Under the pieces are notes generated by a model that searched no databases, was not told the DNA's origin, and saw nothing but the letters and a program-made list of their open reading frames with translations. A stretch of 64,000 nt of DNA from Musa acuminata AAA Group. Its lineage: Eukaryota; Streptophyta; Magnoliopsida; Zingiberales; Musaceae. Position 1 is the stretch's first letter, and each line of letters starts with the position of its first letter. A program made the translations under genes and the position numbers. The stretch spans positions 14,923,501-14,987,500 of the forward strand of contig NC_088359.1 of the NCBI RefSeq assembly GCF_036884655.1, read 5' to 3'. Positions 20,375-31,322 of the stretch are shown here, one piece after another.

Positions 20375-21960
20375 ATGAAGATAATTTGCTGGAATGTTCG
20401 TGGACTTAATAAGCCTGAAAAATGTCGGGAGCTCAACAGAATAATCAAGTCTGCCGCATGTGATATTGCTATTCTCGTAGAAACAAAAATTAAAAAATCG
20501 CTCGTTCTTGCCCAAAAGAATTTAATATGGCCGGACGCAGAACTGTTTACCAATGACTCTAGTAAAACATTTGGTAGAATATGGGTCTTATGGCATCCTA
20601 ACTCCATTAATGCTTGGTTTATTTCTGCTACCGATCAATTCATTCATCTTAAGGTGGAGGACAAAAAGAATGGCTGTCAATTCAATTTTATTGGTATATA
20701 TGCTTCAAATAGTATGCAAGAAAGAAATACACTTTGGACCGATCTGACTAACATTGCAAATAACTGTCTTAATATGCCGTGGATTGTTCTTGGTGACTTT
20801 AATACTGTTCGATACACAAATGAAAAAGTGGGGGGTAGACAGCATTCTGAAAGTCAGCTTCAAAGATTTAATGATTATATAAACACTGCCGCATTGATTG
20901 ATATGAAATCTGTGGGCAATTGGCTCTCCTGGAGTAATCAAGGCGATGGTAACAGAAAAATAATGGCTCGACTAGACAGATGTTTGATTAACCAAGAATG
21001 GTTAATAGTTTACCCTGATTCACTTCTTGAGTATGATGCACCATTGTTTTCTGATCATTCCTTAATGTATATACACGCAGAGAAAGCAACACCTAGAGGC
21101 AAGAAACCATTTAGATTCTTTAACATGTGGAGTACTCATCCTCAGTTCCTTGATATTATCAGATCGGCTTGGAATATTAATATACATGGTTCGCCACTTT
21201 ACATCTTATGCCAAAAGCTCAAAGTTTGCAAAGCGGCACTGAAGGAGTGGAATACAAACACCTTTGGAAATATTACCACTCGGGTTCAAATTTACAGAAA
21301 GGAACTAATGGCGATACAATATGAGCTTCAACTTCAGCCCCAAGATAACAATCTTATCTACAAAGAGACAGAAGCCAGAAGTAACTTCATGCAAGCCTTA
21401 AAGCAGGAGGAAAGTTTTGCAAAGCAGAAGTCTCGACAACATTGGCTAACTCTAGGAGATTCCAATACTAAGTTTTTCTATGCATCCATTGCTACTCGAA
21501 GGGCCGTTAATCGCATCAGAAAATGCAAAGACAAATATGGTAATCTTATTGAGAATTTAGATGAAGTTAAAGCATACACTGAGCGATTTTTTTATTCCTT
21601 ACTCAATCAAGCGGTGCAACCTAATAACATTCATGTGGAGCCAACTAGAAAGCTTGATTCGGATGACATTTCAATCCTCAGTGCCCCAGTTACAGATGAT
21701 GAAATTGTAAGAGTTGTCTTTAAGTCACCGAAGGATAAAAGCCCTGGTCCAGATGGATTTCCAGCTGAATTTTACCAAACTGCATGGTCTATTATTGGAA
21801 ATGATGTGATTAAGGCTTGCCAACATTTTTTTCTCTTCAGGCCGTATTCTTAGAGAGATGAACTGCACTTTTATTTCTTTAATTCCCAAGAATGCAGGGG
21901 CTGATTCACTAGAAAACTATCGACCCATATCATTATGCAACTTTATTTACAAGATCATCT
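20375..21960 (+). pseudogene. LINE A ORF2, 5' part: endonuclease and start of RT
   Basis: The frame opens with an AP-type endonuclease: WNVRGLN (residue 6 on), VETK (catalytic Glu), LGDFNTV and SDHSLM. It passes into the RT N-terminus with SPGPDGFPAEFY. A seventh T in the run at about 21827-21833 (six in the other copies) shifts the frame, and the frame stops at 21853. Coding similarity continues in another frame to 21960, where LINE B begins; the rest resumes at 23401. Confidence 0.88.
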
Positions 21961-23400
21961 TCTTGGAAAAATAGGCTTCTATCAAAAGCAGGACGACTCG
22001 AACTCATCCGTTCTGTATTGCACTCCTACTCTATATATTGGTGTAATGCATTTCTTTTGCCTGCTGGACTTCTCCAAGATATTGAACGGTTATTAATGAA
22101 CTTTTTCTGGAATGGCACAAATGATAAGGCAATGCATATGGTAAATTGGGATAGCATTTGCAAACCGAAAGATGAAGGGGGGCTAAACTTGAGAAATACT
22201 AGAGATTGGAATCAAGCAAGCCTGGTACAACAATTGTGGGATCTTTTGCAAAACAAATGTTCCTTATGGTCACAATGGGTTTCTGCTAGGTATCTTTCAA
22301 AGGAATCAATCTGGGAAATTTCAACAAGAACATACCACTCTGCAGCTTGGAAAGGAATTTTAAAGGCAAGGAATTGGCTAATCAAACACATTTCGTATGC
22401 AATCTCTTCTGGAACTAGTACTAATATGTGGTACGATCCTTGGGTGAATGGGAAGAGTATATTTCAATTATATGGCGACAGAATACGAAAAGATCTTGGG
22501 GCTCCCAAAGATTGGAAGGTTTCCGAGTTCATTGCTAACGGTACTTGGTGTCTCCCTAATCCTATTTCTCCTGAAATGTTATCACTTTGGCCGACTATCA
22601 TAGCTATTCCAATCAGGAACAACTCTTCAGATACACTTATTTGGCCTCATGACAATGGCAAATTTAGTGCCACATCCGCATGGAATCAAATTAGGCAAAG
22701 AAATAACAAGTGGGTCCCAAGCAGTTGGACATGGGATCGACCGGGATCACAAAGACACTCCTTATGTACATGGCAGGCCCTTCTCAATAAACTACCTACA
22801 ATAGACAATATGAAAAGAAGAGGTATCTATCATGTTAACCGATGCTCCCTTTGTTTGCAACAAGAAGAAACTGTTGACCACCTCTATTTTGCTTGTGATT
22901 ATACAAAATGGATATGGAAGGAGATTCTCCAGCGATTTGAACTCAATAGACTGCCACAACCAAACTTGCACCAAGAACTAGGCGACCTTATGCAATGTTT
23001 CTTAAGAAAAGGGCCTCTTACACAACTGGCAAAGGTTACTTTCAGATGCGCTATTTGGTGGATGTGGAAGGAGAGATGTAATAGAATCTTTGAATGTCAA
23101 CACACAAACAATGCTCAGCTCTTGAAAGAGATTATTAGAGACTCAAGATCCTGTATGGAGCATGATCTCAAAACCGAGCACTTCACCCGAAGAGAAAAAG
23201 ATATTTTTATCAAATTTAATTTTGCTATTAGCTAAAGATCTTGAGAATGATGCCAAATAATGTACCCACAGGTAGTTATAGTCTACAGCATGTGTAGTCA
23301 TAACTATCGCATTCGCACTCTATGAGTTACTTGGCTTTGTCTAAAGCTAGTTGTAGAAACTTTACACATAATCAATTTACTTTTACTTACCAAAAAAAAA
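21961..23400 (+). mobile_element. LINE B, 5'-truncated copy nested in LINE A
   Basis: It starts in the RT C-terminal part (TCTTGGAAAAATAGGC) and ends with the family 3' UTR and nine A residues at 23392-23400. It contains an open frame 22018-23235 (405 codons) covering the RT tail and the zf-RVT motif CSLCLQQEETVDHLYFAC. That frame matches LINE F residue for residue except near the C-terminus (DI versus KN). No target duplication is visible; a few bases of LINE A (CCAA) seem lost and CTT is shared at the left junction. Confidence 0.88.
22018..23235 (+). pseudogene. LINE B ORF2 C-terminal fragment
   Basis: It contains only the last 405 codons of ORF2: the region after the RT catalytic motifs, and the Cys/His zf-RVT motif near 22848-22899. 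The catalytic FADD motif and endonuclease are missing, so it has no enzymatic capacity. It is not decayed by stops, which fits a young insertion. Confidence 0.88.
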
Positions 23401-25430
23401 GTGTTGGCAGATAGAATGCAAAAGATAATACACAAGATCATTAGTCCAAATCAGGCAGCATTCATCAAAGGGAGAAGTATACATCATAATATTCTGCTTG
23501 CTAATGACTTGATAAAGGACCTGCACTCAAATGCAAGAGGGACGAAAATATGTTTTAAAGCTGATTTACGGAAAGCCTTTGATTCAGTTAATAGGAGTTT
23601 TATCTATAAGATGCTCATCGATATGAACTTCCCACAGAAATGGGTAAATTGGATTCAAAGTTGCTTGGAAACTCCAAAGTTTTCGATACTTTTTAATGGC
23701 TCACCTATTGGTTTTTTTGGGAGCACGAATGGCATCCGACAAGGTGATCCACTTTCTCCATATCTCTTTCTATTGCAATGGAAGGACTTAGCTGTATGTT
23801 GGAACAAGCAGTCTTGAATGGCGATATTAAAGTACCAAATGCTGGTTCTATTCACATATCACACATAACATTTGCAGATGATTTACTTATATTTCTCCAG
23901 AATGATCCAACTTCAGTGAGGAACCTAGCTACTATTCTAAATGACTTTGGTATGGTTTCTGGCATTCAGTTAAATCATGCAAAAAGTAAAGTCTATATGG
24001 GTCCTTGCATTGAGGACAAGGACTTTATTACAGACACTCTGGGGGTTAATGAGGGAAGTCTGCCAGTTCCTTATCTAGGTCTCCCACTCATATCCACTGG
24101 CATTCATAAAACCCACTGTCAACCTATCCTGCAAAAAATAAAGAATAGAATTTCTTCCTGGAAAAATAGACTTCTATCAAAAGCAGGACGACTTGAACTC
24201 ATCCGTTCGGTGTTGTACTCTTACTCTATATATTGGTCTAATGCTTTTCTTCTGCCTGTTGGACTTATCCAAGATATTGAACGGCTATTAATGAACTTCT
24301 TCTGGAATGGTACAAATGATAAGGCAATGCATATGGTAAATTGGGACAACATTTGTAAACCGAAAGATGAAGGGGGGCTGAACTTGAGAAATATTAGAGA
24401 GTGGAATAAAGCATGTTTGGTACAACAATTGTGGGACCTTTTGCAAAACAAATGTTCCTTATGGTCACAATGGGTTTCTGCTAGGTATCTTTCGAAGGAA
24501 TCGATTTGGGAAATTTCAACAAGAACATACCACTCTGCAGCTTGGAAAGAAATTTTAAAGGCAAGGAATTGGATAATCAAACACATTTCTTATGCAATCT
24601 CTACTGGAACTAATACTAATATGTGGTACGATCCTTGGGTGAATGGGAAAAGTATATTTCAATTATATGGTGACAGAATACGAAAAGATTTTGGGGCTCC
24701 CAAAGATTGGAAGGTTTCCGAGTTCATTGCTAATGGTACCTGGTGTCTCCCTACTCCTATTTCTCCTGAAATGTTATCACTTTGGCCGACTATCACAGAT
24801 ATTCCAATCAGGAACAACCCTTCAGATGTACTTATTTGGCTTCATGACAATGGTAAATTTAGTGCCACATCCGCATGGAATCAAATTAGGTAAAGAAATA
24901 ACAAGTGGCTCCCAAGCAGTTGGACATGTGATCGACCGGGATCACAGAGACATTCCTTATGTACATGGCAGGCCCTTCTGAATAAACTACCTACAATAGA
25001 TAATATTAAGAGAAGAGGTATCTATCATGTTAACCGATGCTCCCTTTGTTTGCAACAAGAAGAAACTGTTGACCACCTCTATTTTGCTTGTAATTATACA
25101 AAATGGATATGGAAGGAGATTCTCCAGCGATTTGAACTCAATAGGCTGCCGTAACCAAACTTGCATCAAGAATTAGGCGACCTCATACAAAGTTTCTCAA
25201 GAAAAGGACCTCTTACACAATTGGCAAATGTTACTTTCATATGTGCTATTTGGTGGATGTTGAAGGAGAGATGTAATAGAATCTTTGAATGTCAACACAC
25301 AAACAATGCTCAGCTCTTGAAAGAGATTATTAGAGACTCAAGATCCTGTATGGAGCATGATCTCAAAACCGAGCACTTCACCCGAAGAGAAAAATATATT
25401 TTTATCAAATTTAATTTTGCTATTAGCTAA
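23401..25430 (+). pseudogene. LINE A ORF2, 3' part: RT core and zf-RVT, several breaks
   Basis: It resumes at the RT with KADLRKAFDSVNR (motif A, about 23560) and GIRQGDPLSPYLF (about 23732). One base is missing near 23770 relative to LINE F, which shifts the frame. The next frame (23778-24893) carries ITFADDLLIFL (catalytic motif, about 23863). Two in-frame stops at about 24891 and 25153 both match CAA to TAA changes. The last piece runs to 25430. The polymerase is dead. Confidence 0.88.
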
Positions 25431-25644
25431 AGATCTTGGGAATGATGTCAAATGCTGTAACCAATGGTAGTCTTGGCACATCTTAACATGCTCGTTACAG
25501 TTAGGAGTTAAAGTCTACAACATGTGTAGGCATAACTACCACATGTGTACTCAATGAGTTACCTGACTTTGTCTATGACTTGTATAGACAAAACTATTTG
25601 TAGAAACGTTACACATAATCAATTTACTTTTACTTACCAAAAAA

Positions 25645-26071
25645 AAAAGTAACGGCAATACAAGAAACAAAAGATTTAAATATTTTTTCACTTGAAGGAC
25701 TTATCGGCTCATTGATGACATATGAAATGGTGCGCAATGCACATGATGAACATGATGAACAAAACAACCTTCCAAAGAACAGAAAGGATATGGGACATAG
25801 AACATTTGAAGACCTCTCAAGCATAAGCTAAAGTGATGGTGAACACGAACTACTCACTAAAAAATTTAAAAGATTAAAGAAACAAAAATTTAAGAACAAA
25901 AAGAACGAAACTACTTGCTTTAAACACAAGAAGAAGAACATAAAGTGGGATGAATCGAGCTCCTCCAATGACTAGGAGAAAATCAACAAAGGCGTGGTGG
26001 CAAACTACGCCTTAACGACATTCAACGATGAGGTAATCAAAACCCCCTTAATTTATTTTGAAATTACTTGA
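25645..26071 (+). pseudogene. Copia gag, 3' part of gag-only element
   Basis: Continuing after the LINE A insertion, the frame reads a helix-rich gag segment with LIGSLMTYEM and NNLPKNRKD, then a Lys-rich stretch with C-x-K-H residues, and ends at TGA 26069-26071. Internal stops lie near 25828 and 25972. It is homologous to the minus-strand gag at 41507-41950. No zinc knuckle or pol follows. Confidence 0.75.
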
Positions 26072-28636
26072 TGTTGTCCATGATGCATTTTCTTTTTTAG
26101 AATAATTATTTTTCTTAAAAATTATATTAAAAAAAATTAAAAATGTAAGAATATGATTATGCTCGTAATTTTAAAAATAATCATGAAAAATACATATTTT
26201 ATGATAAACATACAAAATGATTTCGATTGAAAATATGAAATCATGCTATATGTGGTTAAGAAGTAATAATGTGTTTCATGTTGATTTCCATTATTATTTC
26301 TCGATTTTGATTAAATAAAATCATGTTTGAAGAAATGCATAATGATGTAATATTAAACATTTTTGATACCATGATTGACAATTTTATGCATGAGATTTTA
26401 AGTTATACATGATGATAAGAATGTGTTATTTTCATGAGTGTATTTGAAAAACATATGGCAAAACTATGTCCGAATGCATGAAAGTGTTAAATTTCATTTT
26501 CAGATTCTCTTGATTTTTGTGATTTATTGATCTTGATGGTTTTATGACGAAATTCATTTTTCGATCCTAAACGTTGATGCATGTTTTTTTATTTAACATA
26601 AATGAAAAAGCATGCTAACATGAAATCAATCACTTAAAATGATATACTTAAAAAAGGAAAAATATATTATCAATGAAATCATGAATCTACTTATGTTATA
26701 AATTTTGTGAACCATAAAAATGATTTTGGTGATTTGAATTTGAGATGAGTTTTATCAAAATCATGATCTTGATTTCTTGGAAGAACATGAGATTTCCCTT
26801 GATGATCATCTCGATTATTTAAAAGGAGATTTGTCGAAATGATTCATGGAATTTACAATTCATGACTTGATCCTTCATTTGTTTATGAGATGGTTGAAAT
26901 CTTTGTACCTTTGAATTCTTCCCTTCTCCTTTCGATTTTTGAATTTATGCATGTTATATGTTGAAGATTTGAAACCATGTTTTGATATCATCCATACCCA
27001 ACAAATGTTGATTTGACAAAATGAATGATGATTTTTCTCTTGAATATAACTTGTGATATGTTTCTTTTTTAATCATCATCTTGATTTCTCGATATTCGAT
27101 ACATGAAATTTTATTATGAATCAAGATTTTTTGTTTAATCGATCTCCTAAGATTTTCTTTTGATTATTTATGAGGAGGTTTTTCAAAAAGAAATCATGTC
27201 TTTTGGTATTCACATGTACAAATCTTTCATGATATGATCTTTATGCAATTCCTTTTATTCATGAAATATTTATCTCATCACCCAACTAATTCTTCTTGAT
27301 ATTCTTTATGTGATGATATGAATGCATGAAATATTTATAAATTTGTAATGATGCATGCAATGCTTATGATAATGATGTACATGGTGTATTGCATATGATG
27401 TGTATCATGAATGCTTTAAATGATGAATGTTTGATATCATGATCAACATGTTGATAAATGCTTAAAAATTTTAATGCTTGAATATCATGTATGATATGCT
27501 CATAATGATAATTGATTTATTTGTATCATGCATGAAAAATGAAATGTATGGTTTTGAAAATGTGCATGTTTTAATTTGAAAATATAATGATGCACAAATA
27601 AGATTGATACTTACCTTTGCATGATTTAGAAATTGACGCAAAGGGTCTTCCCTTCTTTTTGACATTGGCAAAGGGGGAGAAATATCACTAGCTCATCTTG
27701 CAAAATTTAGAAACATGCACTTTGCAAAGGAAGCAAAATTACTAGCTCAAACAAAGGAAGCAAATATATGCTAGCTTACATACTGCAAGGAGAAGAACTT
27801 GATATCTTGAACATCACAAAAATTTGCTACCTTTCATGATGTAAAATTTGCTAGAATTGCTAGATTGTGATCTAAAGAGAAGCAAAAAGTTGCTATCTCA
27901 AAAGAAGCAAATGTGCTATCTTGCCTATCTCAAGAGGCAAAACATGCTAACGTGCACATCTAGCAAACTTGCATATTTCAAGAGGCAAGAGTTACTTTCT
28001 TGAATATATCTAAATTGCTAGCTTGCATGTTCTAAAATGTTGTAACATTGCTAGCTTGCAAAATGTAGAGCTTGCTATCTTGAACATCTTAAGAAACAAA
28101 AATTACAAAAGTGCTATCTTTCCTATCTCAAGAAGCAAAATATGCTAACTTGCGCATCTAGCAAAGTTGACAAAATTTACATATTTCAAGAAGCAAGAGT
28201 TGCCTTCTTGAATATCTCTAATTTGCTAGCGTGCTTGATGTAGAAGTTGCTATCTTAAAAGAAGCAAAAGTGCTATCTTGTATGTTGTAAAACTTGCATA
28301 TCTAAAACTTGATAGCTTGAATGTTCTAAGCATGATGTAACACTTGCTAAATTTTCTAGCTTCAAAACTACATCATGATAAAACTTGATATTATGTTTTC
28401 CATGCAATAAGTTGAATTTATACTACAAACACATTAAAGTTGGACTTCTCCTTTTTGTTGATGACAAAGGAGGAGAAGTATGTTGATGACATGACATGTT
28501 ATGCATAAGTTTATGATGACATGTTGCTTGGATTTTTGAATCCAAGAGTTTCTATCAATATGACATATTGATAGGGGGAGTTTATTTAAACTCTAGGAGT
28601 TAAGGTTAACTCCGTCATCAAGTAGTTGTCATCATA
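26072..28636 (+). other. Long AT-rich non-coding spacer of gag-only element
   Basis: No coding frame of note. Near 27640 and 28460 are the SIRE-type stretches TTGGCAAAGGGGGAGAAA and GACAAAGGAGGAGAAG, which resemble internal purine tracts. Positions 27690-28380 contain irregular repeats of GCTAGCTTGC, GCTATCTTG and GAAGCAAAA. The spacer ends at the main purine tract at 28637. Confidence 0.65.
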
Positions 28637-28650
28637 AAAAAGGGAGAGAT
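28637..28650 (+). promoter_or_regulatory. Polypurine tract of gag-only Copia element
   Basis: AAAAAAGGGAGAGA lies directly before the 3' LTR start TGTTGAATC at 28652. It confirms plus orientation. Confidence 0.8.
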
Positions 28651-30344
28651 TGTTGAATCTCGTATTTTGATGATAAAACCACTTGATATATGTTTATGAT
28701 TTAATCTATGTTTTGAGTGATGTAGGATGCTTCGATCAGGATGAGACAATTAAAGCAAGAAAAATCATATTGGGCCAGAGGAACATGTCAGAAGATTGGA
28801 TGTCGGACCGATGGATCGGTCGACATATCGACAGAAGGCTTCGGGCCATGGATTCAGGCATCGGGCCAAGAAAAGCGAAGATTGCACCAAGGATATCGGA
28901 GTTGCGGAGTCAACTAGCTGATTGGGCAATAGGCCGCAAGAGAGGATGATATGCCGAAGAATCAGACGAAGCGTCGAGGGACCAATGATATGCCGGACAA
29001 CTTGGTTAATTGCTTAGGATTAATTGTCTCGATCGAAGTTTTGTTTTACACGTGTAGGATTAACTATGATGGAAGTAAGACATGTAGTAGGAGTTGCACC
29101 GAAGTCAAGACTATGATCACGTTGGGAGTTCGAGAGTTCGACGGAAGTCCGGACGGTCGTCGGAGGTTCTATGGGAACAAATCCGAGAAGTCCAGGAGCT
29201 TGCCAAAGAAGCTCGTCGGAACTCGCCAAGTGGATCATCGCAAGTCTAGGAGTTTGCCGGAAGTTCGCCGGAGGATCATCGAAGGTTCGTCGGATATTCA
29301 CCGGAAGCTCACCGGAAGAAGCGATTGATGCACCGTAGCAAGTTGCAATAAATGTCTTAAGAAATATCATAGTTAGCATATAGATTAAGTTAGGAATGAG
29401 AGGTGATCCCATTAACTTAATCTAGGGGCAATTGGGCCATTGATAGACCCAAATTGGGCCGAATGGATCAACCCATTCGGACCAAAATTCTTGCCAAGCG
29501 GTGGCACCGCTAGGGTCGGTGGCGGCACTGCCCAGGAGATGGTCTCCTAGGAAAGCTGGGCGGTGTAACCAAGCAGGTCAAGTAGTGGTTGCTAGTCATA
29601 GGTGCCCAGCAAGCCAATCACGTGAGTGATGGCACGTGTGACTTGATACAAAATCTTTTTGCTTATTATATTTTGGCGTATATCACTTTATAACTATTGC
29701 ATAAATGCATATATATATATTGTGATGTCCTTGGATTTGTGCAATGGGAATCAGATCGTGATGAGATCACGATAATGAGATCGATTCACCTTTAAACACA
29801 TATCCTAAATAATCTCGGTCATAGGTTACTCGAGAGGGACATCGTGATAACCGGATAGACTGGTGTGCTGTATACCCATCCATATGATAGATGCAGCTGG
29901 TCTTATAGCTACTCGTGTAGGGACACTAGGGATACAGTACAGGTGCTCATTGGAGAATGAGTTCACTGATTGATCCGCTTACGGAATGCTAGATGGTTGA
30001 TGATGCCTTATTGTTAGACAGTGATTCCGTAGTCCTAGTGGTGTATCTGGTCCTTAGACTTGAGATACCAAGGATGTCCTGTATGAGTGCTCCACTATTT
30101 GATACCAGACTTATAGGTTTGGCTGTCCCAGATCTAGTACAGTTGGTCATTGGGAGTGGTAGTCGACCTTACGAGGGCTATTGAGTGTCGATAGAGGATC
30201 ATCCACTCTCGGCGTCATGAGAGGAATATCTCATGTGTTCTTGCTCAGACAAATCCCTGGCCAGGGTCATTCGGGTTGAGAGAGAAAGAGTTCTCCGGGA
30301 GAATCCGATTAGAGCGAAACTCGAGTAGAAACCGTATGGGTCTG

Positions 30345-30773
30345 TGTTAGGACTCTAGCTAGGAGAGTCCTAATTGAGAGGGATATTCTGTTAGGACTCT
30401 AGCTAGGAGAGTCCTAATTGAGAGGGACACTCTGTTAGGACTCTAACAAGGAGAGTCCTAATTGAGAGGGACATTCTGTTAGGAGATTTTTTCTTAGAGA
30501 AGAATTAGGAGTTGTAAGGGAATAGGAGTCTTGAGTATGAGTCATATTAGGAGTTGGTTAGAAGTAAGAGTCCTAAGTAGGAGTCCTATTAGGAGTTAGG
30601 GTTTAGAAGCCCTATAAATAACCATGTATTCCTTCTCTTTTCTTAAGCAATAGATGAATCTTTTCTGCAGCCTTTGAGCAGCAACTTGGAGGGAGGAACC
30701 CCTATAGAGTTCCAAGGAGGCCGATCCCCTAAAGAGATCAACCCCAAGTTTAGAATCTGCAAGGGTTCTAACA
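30345..30773 (+). repeat. 5' LTR of chromovirus
   Basis: It begins with three tandem 44-bp units, each starting TGTTAGGACTCT, and ends GGGTTCTAACA. TATA box CTATAAATAA is near 30612. Each 44-bp unit contains the inverted repeat AGGACTCT/AGAGTCCT (less perfect in the third). Confidence 0.93.
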
Positions 30774-30775
30774 CC

Positions 30776-30790
30776 TGGTATCAGAGCAGC
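30776..30790 (+). promoter_or_regulatory. Primer-binding site of chromovirus
   Basis: TGGTATCAGAGCAGC begins two bases after the LTR end; tRNA-Met type. Confidence 0.9.
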
Positions 30791-31322
30791 GTTCTTGGAA
30801 TCTCGCTGCCCTTCCACTGCCATCCATCAACCCTCGACAACCGCCCAAAGCAATTCCCACAATTGCTTAAGAGATCATTGCCAAATTCCACCATCATCTC
30901 CACCACCGCAGATCATCCTTTGATCTCCCTGTGAATTGCAACAGGTTCTGATTTCCTACCTTACTGCTGCTGCAATTTAGTTATCCATATTCGAAAATCC
31001 AAAAAAAAAAAAAAAAAAAAAAAAAAAATTCGTTCCTATATTGCTGCAAATTTCATCGTAAGTTGCTGAAATTTTTCGATGAGAATTCTACTATCGCAAC
31101 TTACACCAATTTTCTTGTTGTTACTGCCAAAATTTTCTTGATTAAATTGGACATCCTTGCTGTCATATAAACTGAGATATTGCTGTCAATTCCCTCCTCA
31201 AATCTCTCAAATTTTTTGTGGAGATTTCATCGAGAAATCGCTGTTTCTTCGACGTTAATTCTGCTCTTACAAGACAACACAATTCTGCAGCAAATTTTCA
31301 CTGATTTCTATCAAACCTATAC
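30791..31322 (+). other. Chromovirus leader
   Basis: Non-coding leader between primer site and gag-pol start. It contains an A run of about 27 bases (31001-31027) that may vary in length or be hard to sequence. Confidence 0.7.

Larger units (their letters stand above)
13256..25648 (+). mobile_element. LINE A (L1-like), interrupted twice
   Basis: A 14-base target duplication, AAAAGTAACGGCAA, lies at 13242-13255 and 25645-25658, and a short poly(A) at 25639-25648. The 5' UTR is 13256-13454 plus 18028-18854, ORF1 18855-20348, ORF2 20375-25430 (broken), and the 3' UTR ends TTTACTTTTACTTACC before the A-tail. Inside are a non-coding LTR element (13455-18023) and truncated LINE B (21961-23400). 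Without these it is about 6.4 kb, so the copy is full-length or nearly so. Confidence 0.9.

Noticed and set aside
20201..20515. Minus-strand frames over LINE ORF1/ORF2 (for example 20201-20515, 24221-24586, 55263-55514)
   Set aside because: Shadows of strong plus-strand coding sequence with known domains.
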